43,417 nt of DNA, from NCBI GenBank assembly GCA_015233045.1, contig JADFYL010000005.1, positions 1 through 43,417 on the forward strand. The letters are read 5' to 3'. Below are positions 34,240-41,862 of the stretch, piece by piece; position 1 is the first letter of the stretch, and the number at the start of each line of letters is the position of its first letter. Source of the DNA: Nitrospirota bacterium. GTDB taxonomy: Bacteria > Nitrospirota > Thermodesulfovibrionia > Thermodesulfovibrionales > Magnetobacteriaceae. Below the pieces are notes generated by a model. The model searched no databases, was not told the DNA's origin, and saw only the letters and a list, made by a program, of their open reading frames with translations. The position numbers were made by a program, and so were the translations under genes.

Positions 34240-34904
34240 TATATCACCCCCATAATGTCATTGAGAGAGTAGGAGGCGTGGCCGTTGGCCAGAGATTCGC
34301 GTCTGATCTCATCCAGTCCCTTTTGCCAAAGCTCTCTGTAAGTCTTAGCGGCCTCAGAGTTTAGTGTGTCTGAGCCGGACTTCTCATAGGCCAGGGCCAG
34401 AATGCCGTTTATCAGGGCGCGGTTGAAGCGGCGTGGGATCTCCGGTTCGGCGTTTGGAAACGCGGCAGACATTTCAGTAAGCGGGAGGCGATAGACGCTA
34501 AGGGCAACGGTGTCATTTCTTTCAGGGATGGGATGGAGCGTGATAAAGCCGCTTTGGACATCAAGCATATAATAGGCCGGCGTGCCTTCAAACTGTTGCC
34601 ACAGGCCATACCACCGCAGGAGCGAGTCCTGTGTGGTCTTAAAAAGCGGCGTTCCAGTGCCGACAAGCACGGCGCGTTTGATAGCGACAATGCGGCTGTC
34701 AAGGGCATAGCTTGCCGTCCCTTTGGCCAGGGCCACATGGCATATCTGTGGCGTGGTCGAGTCGGTTATGCAGAGCGTCTCAGCACACAGGACAGAGAGC
34801 CTGTCATTTAAGCAGACAATCAGCTCCGCGTCCGGCCACAGGTATGGCGTGGCAGTGTCATCGAGCATTGATCTTGTTGTTGCAAGTATTTCAGTTAATG
34901 TCAT
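34239..34904 (-). CDS. Phage-like head-tail adaptor protein
   Basis: The 221-residue, mostly helical protein begins MTLTEILATTRSMLDDTATP, the common opening of podovirus-type adaptor (gp6/gp11/gp4-like) proteins, and includes VYRLPLTEMSA and an Ala-rich helix before the C-terminus. A longer frame reaches 34952, but GGAGAG 8 nt before the ATG at 34904 and family pattern favour the shorter form. It sits between the decoration protein and the stopper-like gene, the expected place. Confidence 0.65.
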   Translation of the reverse strand: MTLTEILATTRSMLDDTATPYLWPDAELIVCLNDRLSVLCAETLCITDSTTPQICHVALAKGTASYALDSRIVAIKRAVLVGTGTPLFKTTQDSLLRWYGLWQQFEGTPAYYMLDVQSGFITLHPIPERNDTVALSVYRLPLTEMSAAFPNAEPEIPRRFNRALINGILALAYEKSGSDTLNSEAAKTYRELWQKGLDEIRRESLANGHASYSLNDIMGVI

Positions 34905-34935
34905 CGGCGTCTCTCCATTGTGATGGGCCTGATGT

Positions 34936-34970
34936 GGCTGGGCGTCCGGCATAACGGCGGCCGCCCAGCC
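34936..34970 (-). other. Intercistronic hairpin
   Basis: GGCTGGGCG (34936-34944) pairs perfectly with CGCCCAGCC (34962-34970), with a smaller CCG/CGG pairing inside the loop. It lies between the decoration-like and adaptor genes. Confidence 0.65.
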
Positions 34971-34979
34971 CTCTGGTTT

Positions 34980-35393
34980 TTAGTGAAGGTCCTGACAGAC
35001 CACCAAGATATCCGCTACGGTATGTGAGAGGTTGTTTGCCGGGACGAATAGTATGTCAGAGTCAGACGTGTAGATGCAGCCGTTGGCGTAGGTGTCGCCT
35101 ATGGTGCTTTGGGTTATAGTGCCTGGCGTGCCGTTTAGATTAGCCGTGGCAATCAGGCCATTGGCATGAGTGGCGTCGCCTACGGTGCATGTCGCGGTTG
35201 AACCCTCTGGGGCTATCAGCTTTACATATACCTGTTTGACGTGTGTGTTTGCCTTTACCTTTACGACGTGAACCACGTCGGACGCTAAGACGTTGAGCGT
35301 GGTGAAATCGAGCCTGTTTTTGATGCGATACAGCTTGTTCAGGCCATCAAATGGAATGGCGGACTGCCCGCCGGTTAAATCTACTGTTGCCAT
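34980..35393 (-). CDS. Probable head decoration or minor capsid protein
   Basis: The 137 residues form a beta-rich protein (FTTLNVLASDVVHVVKVKANTHVKQVYVKL by sight in part) with a very small, Gly/Thr-rich second half. It has no signal peptide or catalytic motif. Position directly after the major capsid gene is typical of decoration proteins. AAGGAGG precedes the ATG. Between it and the capsid gene is a perfect 10-bp hairpin that may set the ratio of the two proteins. Confidence 0.55.
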   Translation of the reverse strand: MATVDLTGGQSAIPFDGLNKLYRIKNRLDFTTLNVLASDVVHVVKVKANTHVKQVYVKLIAPEGSTATCTVGDATHANGLIATANLNGTPGTITQSTIGDTYANGCIYTSDSDILFVPANNLSHTVADILVVCQDLH

Positions 35394-35422
35394 AAGTAAG
35401 ACCTCCTTATTTTACAGGGGTT

Positions 35423-35445
35423 TATGGGGGCCGAAGGCCCCCATA
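35423..35445 (-). other. Perfect 10-bp hairpin between capsid and decoration genes
   Basis: TATGGGGGCC (35423-35432), loop GAA, GGCCCCCATA (35436-35445). No T tract follows on the minus strand, so it is more likely an RNA-processing or stability element than a terminator. Confidence 0.75.
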
Positions 35446-35461
35446 TTAGTCGGGATATGGA

Positions 35462-36394
35462 TTATCTTGAGGCGTAAAGTACGCCCATTGCGTCTGGTTT
35501 TATCACCTTATAGCCATAGACCATCAGCCCTCTTACCAGATCTCCAAACGTGCTCTCGGCGCGCAGGGTCTCGGTCTTTAATATCTGAGAGGCAAACGTC
35601 AGGGCTGAGATATGTCCAAACATCACGTTGTAGCCCAGGCCGCCGCTCTCAGCAGCCGATGAGACATAGTTGCTGCTATAAACGGTAAAACGGTCTATCA
35701 TGCCGATCATGCCGTTTCTTATTGATGACTCATCGTCTCCGGTTCTGGCAACGTTGCTGAGGTCGGACTTCTTTATCATTGCCGAAAGCCACGCGGGAAT
35801 GACAAGCCACCTGTCGGTCTCAGGCACGTTGCGTTCGTCGAGAATCGTGGCGCAGTCAATAATGTAATCAAGGACATTGCTCTTTGTTATTTGCACGGGG
35901 GAGCCGCTCCTGCCCAGATTGATGTTCATGGAGATTGCCCCTGCCGTAGTTCCCGCGTTTAACGGGTCAACGCTTGCCGGTATGGACGAAAGTATGTCCG
36001 AATCTACGACCAGTTTTAACTGAATCGAAGCGTCGTTACTCCATAAATCAAGCAGGTCTAAGTCCGACTGCCACTTGTCAACATCGTCACAGGAAAAGGC
36101 AAAGTACTTTCCCTTGTCGATAACCAGGTCGAGGGCCGGGCCGGTTTCCGGCCTCTCGTATTCGAGCTTTTGCCCCTTTACGTAATCCCTTATGGTTATA
36201 TCCGGTACTGCGCGGATATAGATAAGGTCGCCCTGTTCCATTATCTCGCCCTCATAGTCAATGTTTGCTATGAAGGGTATGACTGATGTCCGGTAGAACT
36301 TCTTGATGAGCTTGCCTGACCACAGTGCGCGGTCAAACTTCATTGCCCCTGTGCTGCTGTAATCGGGGTATCCGGATGTTCTTGGAAATGCCAT
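35462..36394 (-). CDS. Major capsid protein, HK97-fold (T7/P22-like podovirus type)
   Basis: A 310-residue protein with the order seen in podovirus-type coat proteins: N-terminal arm, NIDYEGEIMEQGDLIYIRAVPD, then TIRDYVKGQ, a spine-helix region with FAFSCDDVDKWQSDLDLL, a P-domain segment DCATILDERNVPETDRWLVIPAWLSAMI, and the C-terminal GYKVIKPDAMGVLYAS. The Asp-rich FSCDDVDKWQ and PAW segments are characteristic. The start follows GGAGG. Scaffold gene precedes it and decoration gene follows, the usual head-gene order. Confident for capsid, less so for subtype. Confidence 0.82.
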   Translation of the reverse strand: MAFPRTSGYPDYSSTGAMKFDRALWSGKLIKKFYRTSVIPFIANIDYEGEIMEQGDLIYIRAVPDITIRDYVKGQKLEYERPETGPALDLVIDKGKYFAFSCDDVDKWQSDLDLLDLWSNDASIQLKLVVDSDILSSIPASVDPLNAGTTAGAISMNINLGRSGSPVQITKSNVLDYIIDCATILDERNVPETDRWLVIPAWLSAMIKKSDLSNVARTGDDESSIRNGMIGMIDRFTVYSSNYVSSAAESGGLGYNVMFGHISALTFASQILKTETLRAESTFGDLVRGLMVYGYKVIKPDAMGVLYASR

Positions 36395-36410
36395 AGTTTA
36401 TCCTCCTGCA

Positions 36411-36458
36411 GGGGGGATTTTATACCCCCACTTGTTGATTTCGGCGTCAAAAACGCCG
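36411..36458 (-). other. Two hairpins in front of the capsid gene
   Basis: GGGGGG (36411-36416) pairs with CCCCC (36425-36429), and CGGCGT-CAAAA-ACGCCG occupies 36442-36458. The first ends only a few bases before the capsid Shine-Dalgarno, so it could influence capsid translation. Confidence 0.6.
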
Positions 36459-36478
36459 TTTACACGTCCTGATATTGA

Positions 36479-37159
36479 TTAAGCGGTTACTCTTCCTTCT
36501 TTGACCGCGCGGAATATGCGGGATTCAAGCGCGTCCGCCTCCTTTTCCCTGCCTTTGTAGCGGCCTCTGACGACATCCTTGTAAAAGTTGTGAATTTCAG
36601 ATGCGGTAAACGCGTCGTCGCTGCTGACGGGTTTGGCAGAATTGCTGACCGCGCGTGGAGGGACGGCGTAACGGTCTATTTTTTGCGCCTCAGGTGCCGC
36701 GGTGACCGCCGCCACTTTCTCGTCAGGTCTCACTTTAACAACGGGAATCATTGTATTGCCCTGAGTTTCGACTACCGGGTTCATATCCGTCGGCGCTTCA
36801 GGGGATGTCTGAGCCTCAATAGCCTCACCGACAATGACCTCGGGTGTATTGGCGTCTATATCGTCTGTATCGTCGTCTTCGTTTGTTAGTTCGGTTACGG
36901 CGATAGCCAACATCTTTCTTACCGCGTTGTAGATGCCGGGGTTTTCCACGCGAAAAGCGGAGAGCTCCTCATCCTCATCCATGGTCTTGTAAATATTGCT
37001 AAGATACTCCGAGGCCGTATCGGTATCGGATATACCTTCATCCTGCTGCTCTGTCAAGGCATCACCCTCATGGTTTTCAGTAACACCTTGCTCTGGCAGA
37101 ATTGAATCAGCGGTAGGCAAGTCTGTCTCAGGTGCTTCCAGTTTTACGATTGTTTCCAT
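36479..37159 (-). CDS. Probable capsid scaffolding protein
   Basis: Strongly acidic 226-residue protein, low in hydrophobic residues, with a predicted helical, basic C-terminus (FYKDVVRGRYKGREKEADAL then RIFRAVKEGRV). This charge layout and the place just upstream of the capsid gene fit phage scaffolding proteins (T7 gp9-like). A longer frame runs to 37375 but GGAGG (37166-37170) sets the ATG at 37159, and the longer version would overlap the fibre gene. No catalytic protease motif was seen. Confidence 0.65.
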   Translation of the reverse strand: METIVKLEAPETDLPTADSILPEQGVTENHEGDALTEQQDEGISDTDTASEYLSNIYKTMDEDEELSAFRVENPGIYNAVRKMLAIAVTELTNEDDDTDDIDANTPEVIVGEAIEAQTSPEAPTDMNPVVETQGNTMIPVVKVRPDEKVAAVTAAPEAQKIDRYAVPPRAVSNSAKPVSSDDAFTASEIHNFYKDVVRGRYKGREKEADALESRIFRAVKEGRVTA

Positions 37160-37182
37160 AGTTATCCTCCTGTTGTTTTTAT

Positions 37183-37207
37183 TCGCCGTCGCTTTGAAGT
37201 ACGGCGA
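37183..37207 (-). other. Intercistronic hairpin upstream of the scaffold gene
   Basis: TCGCCGT (37183-37189) pairs with ACGGCGA (37201-37207) around an 11-nt loop, in the gap between the fibre and scaffold genes. Confidence 0.55.
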
Positions 37208-37304
37208 CTTTGGCGAGCTTCTTAAGAGCCGCCTCACTACGTCTTTGACTGCGTGCCCGGCACTATGTCGCTGTTGCGAGTACGCGAGGGGGCGCTGTCC
37301 CACA

Positions 37305-39632
37305 TTATTGCCACGTGATTTTCCTCCACCCGATAACGCCTGACACATACGCGCATACTTCCTCGTAATCCGCACTGTTATCAGTCGAAGCGGTGAACCA
37401 GTGCTGCCCTCTTACTGTCATATCACACTCTGGTTTAGTCGTCTGCCCGTTATTTACTCCAACCTGTCCCTCAAGATTAGCTGTTCTTGACCGCAGTTGT
37501 TGAATTTCCATAGTATGCAATCCTAATATTGAAACAGGCTCTATGGCTAACTTTGTTGTCGTTGTATTATCAGGATTGATGTAATTATCTTCCCTAACCA
37601 AATTAGGGAATAACGACAGTAAATTCTGTGCTGTAAACCCTGTATGAACAGTTGAATTGTCTGTCTCACTTTTCCATAGATAAGACACGACATCAATTGC
37701 ATCCATCGCTTCACCCACGGTAGATAGCGTATAATTATCCATAGACACAGGCGTAATACTATATGGAATGGATCGGATATCTGTTTTTAGATTTGCGTCC
37801 GAGACTGTCCACCATGAGCCGCCAGCATGAAGTATTGTATTAACATTACCATTACCTATTGAAACTTGGTTGGAGGCTGTTGCCTGTGCCCCATTGCCGA
37901 TGGCGGTTGAGTTGGTGTAACCGTCTGCGTTTGCGTTTGCATTGAACCCTAAGTAAGTATTAAATGAGCCTGTTTGCAAACTAAGCCCTGTATTATATCC
38001 TGACCAACGACCAATGGCTGTATTGTTGTCACCTGTTGTGTTGTGGTAGAGTGCTGAATCACCAATAGCTAAATTACCAACGCCTGATGTATTGGAATAG
38101 CCTGCTTGATAACCGATGGCTACGTTTTTAGTACCTGTTGTATTACTGTAGAGCGGAACATAGCCGATGCCTATGTTAGCAACACCTGTTGTGTTATTAT
38201 ATAAAGCCGAATCACCAAACGCCGAATTGTAACTTCCTGATGTAATATGAGACAAGGCATGATTCCCCATAGCTGTGTTATATCCAGCCTTATCTGCACG
38301 AATTTGAACCCTAACTGTCCCTGACGAATCCTGCAAGCTGATAGTAGGAGTGCTTTCTGTGCCGCCTGTTGAATTATCATAGGCTGGAGATTGATTCTTG
38401 ATTACCAACCCCGTCAGTGTTGCATTGTCTACGGTAGGAGCATTAGATAAAACTATCTTGCCTGTACCAGTAGAGTTATCAATTGAAAGCACCGACCCTG
38501 AAATTTTTAACGGCTCGCTCGTAGTTAAAGAACTACCCCCTGTTGAAGCTATCGTTAAAGACCCCGCGCCCGGCGTTATCGTAATATTAGAACCAGCAGT
38601 CAGTAATGCCGGACTATATGTCGCGTTATCTGAGTTGCCGATAAGAACCTGCCCATATGTAGGGGCGGTTGTGCTGCCCGTGCCGCCGTATGTCGCGCCT
38701 ATCTGTGTGCCGTTCCATGTACCGCTTTTTACTGTGCCGGTCAGGTTGTCGTGGTACATTGTAAAGAAATTACCCGTGCCGTCGAGCCATTTGTTTGTCG
38801 AAGTGGCAGCCGGTACAAACCTGTTTGCCGTCCCCTGCGTGATGTTATCTGTGTAGAGGGTAAAGTAATTTTGTGTCCCATTGTACCATTGCCAGCTTGC
38901 GCCCGAACCGATAGCTGAGCGCGCTCTGGCGGCGGTGAAATATTGGGCAATAGCCCCTTCGGTCAGGTTGTCGGAGGTCATGCCCGCAAATGCCGCATTA
39001 AAGCGGGATTGCGACCAAAACATTTTATTTCCCTCGGTGATGTTGTCCGAATATAAGGTAAGCCAGTTCTTAGTCCCATTGTACCACTGGCCGCTTGTGC
39101 CTGTGGCAATGGACGGCTCTTTGGCGTTTAACGCGTTTTGTAAATCTGTCTGGGACGATAACGTGCCGGTTATGTTTCCCCATGTTGGCGCGCCGCCTGT
39201 GATTGCGGCGATAGTAACAGAGCCGTTGTCATTGGTAATAGTTACGTTAGAGCCGGCGCTGAGGGTATTTAATTTAAACGTGCCGTTGTCGTTGCCGATT
39301 AACATCTGTCCCTTAGTCGGGGTTGCCGCCAAACCAGTGCCGCCGGATGTTATAGGTACTATGCCAAGAGAGAACGCGCCGGTTGAGGAGTTGTATGAAA
39401 GAGGCCCGGAGGCCAACATCGCCGCCCTTGCCCTGATATCCGTATAATACTTATTAAAAACACCTTCGGTTACGTTGTCGGTTGTGAGACCGTTGATGCT
39501 GCCGGTATTATTCGTACCGTTGTCACTTTTAACGACATTCCAGCGCTGAAGGCCGACGCTATAAACCGGTACGCTCTGCGTTAACAGCAAGGCTGTAATC
39601 AGTGAAACCGCTATAGAAGTTATCCTCTTCAT
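37305..39632 (-). CDS. Secreted fibre-like protein with C-terminal peptidase S74 chaperone domain
   Basis: The 775 residues begin with a Sec signal peptide (MKRITSIAVSLITALLLT then a VPVYS end, residues ~1-25), which phage fibres normally lack. The middle has three WYNGTxNxxTLYxDNIT-type units, then from about residue 455 four or more YadA-head-like repeats (AIGYQAGYSNTSGVGNLAIG type). The S74 intramolecular chaperone starts near residue 611 (SDANLKTDI, self-cleavage Ser). The last 40 residues (CDMTVRGQHWF to the end) form a small Cys-bearing module. The preferred start is the ATG at 39632, whose A is the last base of the upstream TAA stop; an ATG at 39650 is possible. A trimeric, exported adhesin-type fibre is the best reading. 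Confidence 0.78.
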   Translation of the reverse strand: MKRITSIAVSLITALLLTQSVPVYSVGLQRWNVVKSDNGTNNTGSINGLTTDNVTEGVFNKYYTDIRARAAMLASGPLSYNSSTGAFSLGIVPITSGGTGLAATPTKGQMLIGNDNGTFKLNTLSAGSNVTITNDNGSVTIAAITGGAPTWGNITGTLSSQTDLQNALNAKEPSIATGTSGQWYNGTKNWLTLYSDNITEGNKMFWSQSRFNAAFAGMTSDNLTEGAIAQYFTAARARSAIGSGASWQWYNGTQNYFTLYTDNITQGTANRFVPAATSTNKWLDGTGNFFTMYHDNLTGTVKSGTWNGTQIGATYGGTGSTTAPTYGQVLIGNSDNATYSPALLTAGSNITITPGAGSLTIASTGGSSLTTSEPLKISGSVLSIDNSTGTGKIVLSNAPTVDNATLTGLVIKNQSPAYDNSTGGTESTPTISLQDSSGTVRVQIRADKAGYNTAMGNHALSHITSGSYNSAFGDSALYNNTTGVANIGIGYVPLYSNTTGTKNVAIGYQAGYSNTSGVGNLAIGDSALYHNTTGDNNTAIGRWSGYNTGLSLQTGSFNTYLGFNANANADGYTNSTAIGNGAQATASNQVSIGNGNVNTILHAGGSWWTVSDANLKTDIRSIPYSITPVSMDNYTLSTVGEAMDAIDVVSYLWKSETDNSTVHTGFTAQNLLSLFPNLVREDNYINPDNTTTTKLAIEPVSILGLHTMEIQQLRSRTANLEGQVGVNNGQTTKPECDMTVRGQHWFTASTDNSADYEEVCAYVSGVIGWRKITWQ

Positions 39633-40069
39633 TATCTCACCCCCGTGCATCTAACCGTCACATAGGGATTCGTCCCGCCACTAAGTGCAACCACGCTGGC
39701 GCGTATCCTCTGAACCGGCATATCAACAATTGAAAATGACGCGAATCCCGCGGCAAGCTCGGAGATATTCATACTGTATAACGCCATCGCCATTGGGCTA
39801 TACTTATTCAGCCGCGACTGGCTGCAATGTGAAGGGTCACATTGATTCCCACTGATGGCCACACTTACGGCGGTTGTTGAGTTATCGGACACATCTATAT
39901 CGCATGACCATGTCTTGAACTCGTTAATTGTTAACTTAGACAGGTCAACCGGCGCACCATCGCCCGTCTTGTTGTCATTGTATAAGACGAACATCGCCGC
40001 GTTAGCAAGCGGTAAAAATATCATCATCATCGAAACGGCTGTTAAAAGTGTTACTATTATCTTTTTCAA
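39632..40069 (-). CDS. Secreted 145-residue protein coupled to the S74 fibre
   Basis: Starts at TTG (40069) with AAGGAGG 7 nt upstream; no in-frame ATG is better placed. A clear signal peptide (KKIIVTLLTAVSMMMIFLPL then ANAA) is followed by a compact beta-rich domain with four cysteines (WSCDID, GNQCDPSHC, VRCTG). Its stop overlaps the fibre start (TAATG), so the two are made together and both exported. It could be a fibre base or assembly partner. Family not recognised. Confidence 0.65.
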   Translation of the reverse strand: MKKIIVTLLTAVSMMMIFLPLANAAMFVLYNDNKTGDGAPVDLSKLTINEFKTWSCDIDVSDNSTTAVSVAISGNQCDPSHCSQSRLNKYSPMAMALYSMNISELAAGFASFSIVDMPVQRIRASVVALSGGTNPYVTVRCTGVR

Positions 40070-40105
40070 AGTTTCATCCTCCTTGTTGGATATCAGTTAT
40101 ATGTG

Positions 40106-40122
40106 CGGGGCGCGCAGCCCCG
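40106..40122 (-). other. Intercistronic hairpin
   Basis: CGGGGC-GCGCA-GCCCCG, between the holin-like gene and the secreted protein gene. TTTT follows on the plus strand, not on the transcribed strand. Confidence 0.6.
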
Positions 40123-40124
40123 TT

Positions 40125-40394
40125 TTAGTGTCCCCACTTTTTCAGGTATTCTAAAAACAGATTAGCTAACAGGGTAATCAACACCGAACCAATCAGCATG
40201 TAGAGTTTAGAAAACATGCCGTTTATGGATTCCTTGAATTGCTTTATCTCTCTTTGGAAGTCCTTTAGTTCCTTCCAGAAATCCTTCAGGTCGCCGTTGA
40301 GTTCGTCGAGGGAGTTGTCAAAATGCACGTGTCTTTCGTCCTGGCGTTTCTGGCACTCCCGACATGCCTCCATAGATACGTGTGTATCAGTCAT
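40125..40394 (-). CDS. Holin-like protein: coiled coil plus one membrane segment
   Basis: 89 residues: an N-terminal CRECQKRQDERH segment, a long charged helix suited to a coiled coil (LNGDLKDFWKELKDFQREI), then a C-terminal hydrophobic segment (LYMLIGSVLITLLANLFL) and a short tail. This layout and the adjacent endolysin gene suggest a holin or membrane anchor of the lysis module. GGGAGG precedes the ATG. There is no direct sequence family match from sight. Confidence 0.55.
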   Translation of the reverse strand: MTDTHVSMEACRECQKRQDERHVHFDNSLDELNGDLKDFWKELKDFQREIKQFKESINGMFSKLYMLIGSVLITLLANLFLEYLKKWGH

Positions 40395-40417
40395 ATAACC
40401 TCCCTTTGGCTGCCGCG

Positions 40418-40831
40418 TTATGCGTAAAGCCAGGTCACCTGCTGCGATTTATCCTTGTCAATATCCAGATGGACTAAATTCATGCCAATGCCCATCCTGT
40501 CAACGCCGACGGCGATGGCGGCCTTAGACACCAGATACCTTTCATGGCTGCCGCCTATGGCGATGTCCGCGGCAAGCCCCGTTAAGTGTGCCGAATCTGA
40601 CTTGCCGCCCACCGCCTCGTTGTGTTTGGCGCAGCGGCTGCCGGAGGTTATCCTAAGCGCGATACCGGCTGTCTCCCGAACCTTGTCAAGGGTTGCGACA
40701 AGCTCTGGCGAGATGTTGTTAAGGCCGCAGCCACAGCGGCAGGTGAACTCCTCCGGTTTAAAGTATTTCGAGGCTCCATTCTGTGACGCCGTGGGTGTCT
40801 GCCCTGCGGCGCTTGTAGTCTGTTCTTTCAT
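40418..40831 (-). CDS. M15-family peptidase (phage endolysin type)
   Basis: Zn-dependent D-Ala-D-Ala or L-Ala-D-Glu peptidase that cuts peptidoglycan stems. The lead YFKPEEFTCRCGCG (23-36), the core SGSRCAKHNEAVGG, and the zinc ligands His82 (SAHLTGLAADI), Asp89 and His121 (VHLDID) are present. 137 residues, no signal peptide, consistent with release through a holin. AGGAGG sets the start. It is 23 bp upstream of the holin-like gene. Confidence 0.85.
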   Translation of the reverse strand: MKEQTTSAAGQTPTASQNGASKYFKPEEFTCRCGCGLNNISPELVATLDKVRETAGIALRITSGSRCAKHNEAVGGKSDSAHLTGLAADIAIGGSHERYLVSKAAIAVGVDRMGIGMNLVHLDIDKDKSQQVTWLYA

Positions 40832-40855
40832 AGTTTTTCCCTCCTGATAGTGTTG

Positions 40856-41149
40856 TTAGCAAAATGCCGTGCATTTCAATGCGTCGTCATCGGCGCCCTG
40901 CGAATGGTTTTCCACCCTCAGGGTCTCCAATGCCTTCGCCGCGGTCTCTGGATCTATGAGCTTTGTGAGCTGGCCCATGCACTGGGCCTTGCCCTGTCCC
41001 ATTCTCAGGAGCGCGTCCTTCTGCTGACTGTCGTTTCTGAATGATTGAAGTGCGTGCTGTCTCTTCAGCCACCGCCTTATGGCGTCCCACTCCGGATGAC
41101 GAGCAAGCGTGACGACGGCCATTAAGAACTCCTCTGTTGGTATTAACAT
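40856..41149 (-). CDS. Small hypothetical phage-like protein
   Basis: 97 residues, helical, with HPEWDAIRRWLKRQH near residue 18 and a C-terminal region typical of small phage packaging-locus proteins. No motif allows a function. A GGAGG ribosome-binding site precedes the ATG. It sits between the possible small terminase and the endolysin. Confidence 0.5.
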   Translation of the reverse strand: MLIPTEEFLMAVVTLARHPEWDAIRRWLKRQHALQSFRNDSQQKDALLRMGQGKAQCMGQLTKLIDPETAAKALETLRVENHSQGADDDALKCTAFC

Positions 41150-41188
41150 GCCACTGCCTCCTGTGGTGACTTCCTCAGCTTCCTCATC

Positions 41189-41527
41189 TTATTCATCGGG
41201 GTCATCGTCGTTTGCCGAGGTGTCTGAGTGTTCCACGAAGTTATCGCCGCCTCTGATTCGACGCAGGCGCTCCTCGTAGGTTTCCATCTGGATGGGCTCT
41301 TCTGAGTTGGCCGATTTTCTCTTTTCATAAAGATACTGGGCAAGCTCCATGTAAATCTTCGCACGGGTATCTGCCTTCACATCGGGGTCGCGCGCAAGCT
41401 CGGCCATTCCAAGCAACGGGTCAACGGCCATCCCCTCAAGGACGCGCCGCGCGTCAACAGTCCTGCAATATGGAGCCGCTGTGTTCATATCATCGTCACT
41501 ATCAAGCACCGTAGAATCCTTTTCCAT
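41189..41527 (-). CDS. Possible terminase small subunit or DNA-packaging accessory
   Basis: First gene of the cluster. I take the ATG at 41527 (GGAGG just upstream) over the longer frame to 41647, giving 112 residues. The pattern VDPLLGMAELARDPDVKADT followed by KIYMELAQYLYEKRKSA is the kind of helical unit found in small terminase proteins (D-P-L, then A-E-L-A-x-Y and a basic end). The C-terminus is acidic. Without a large terminase next to it this stays tentative. Confidence 0.45.
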   Translation of the reverse strand: MEKDSTVLDSDDDMNTAAPYCRTVDARRVLEGMAVDPLLGMAELARDPDVKADTRAKIYMELAQYLYEKRKSANSEEPIQMETYEERLRRIRGGDNFVEHSDTSANDDDPDE

Positions 41528-41862
41528 AACCCTCCTTTGAGTAGTCTTTAATCTCATGCCCTTATATATATGTCCAAAATTCGCATAAAAGCCCCGTAGA
41601 GCCAGCGCTGACGCCACTTTCCTATTCGCATGGGTTTCTTTAAGCACGACTTATGGCAAAAAACGCTACGATATTGTATGAATGATACGAAATTGTAGGG
41701 GTGAAATGAACGCAGGAGTCCGTAAGTCGTTGATAATACTACTTATAATATTTATTGCAGAATAACACAGTTTTATAGCTCATATTTGCGTTATGTATTA
41801 CATGCCATATATATGTAGGGTTGGCAGACCTTGAGGGGGGCAGTTAGCTATTCACTGCCGGG
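41528..41862. promoter_or_regulatory. Control-like region upstream of the phage-like cluster
   Basis: A gap of about 335 bp, AT-rich in part. It contains TACGATATTGTA (41667-41678) and TACGAAATTGTA (41686-41697), two direct repeats 19 bp apart that differ at one base. These are flanked by an inverted pair, ACGACTTATGG (41646-41656) and CCGTAAGTCGT (41720-41730), with one mismatch. A further hairpin, GGCAGT/ACTGCC (41839-41859), lies close to the end of the glycosyltransferase gene. I could not name a convincing sigma-70 promoter on the minus strand. Possible repressor operators or a recombination-type site. Confidence 0.5.
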
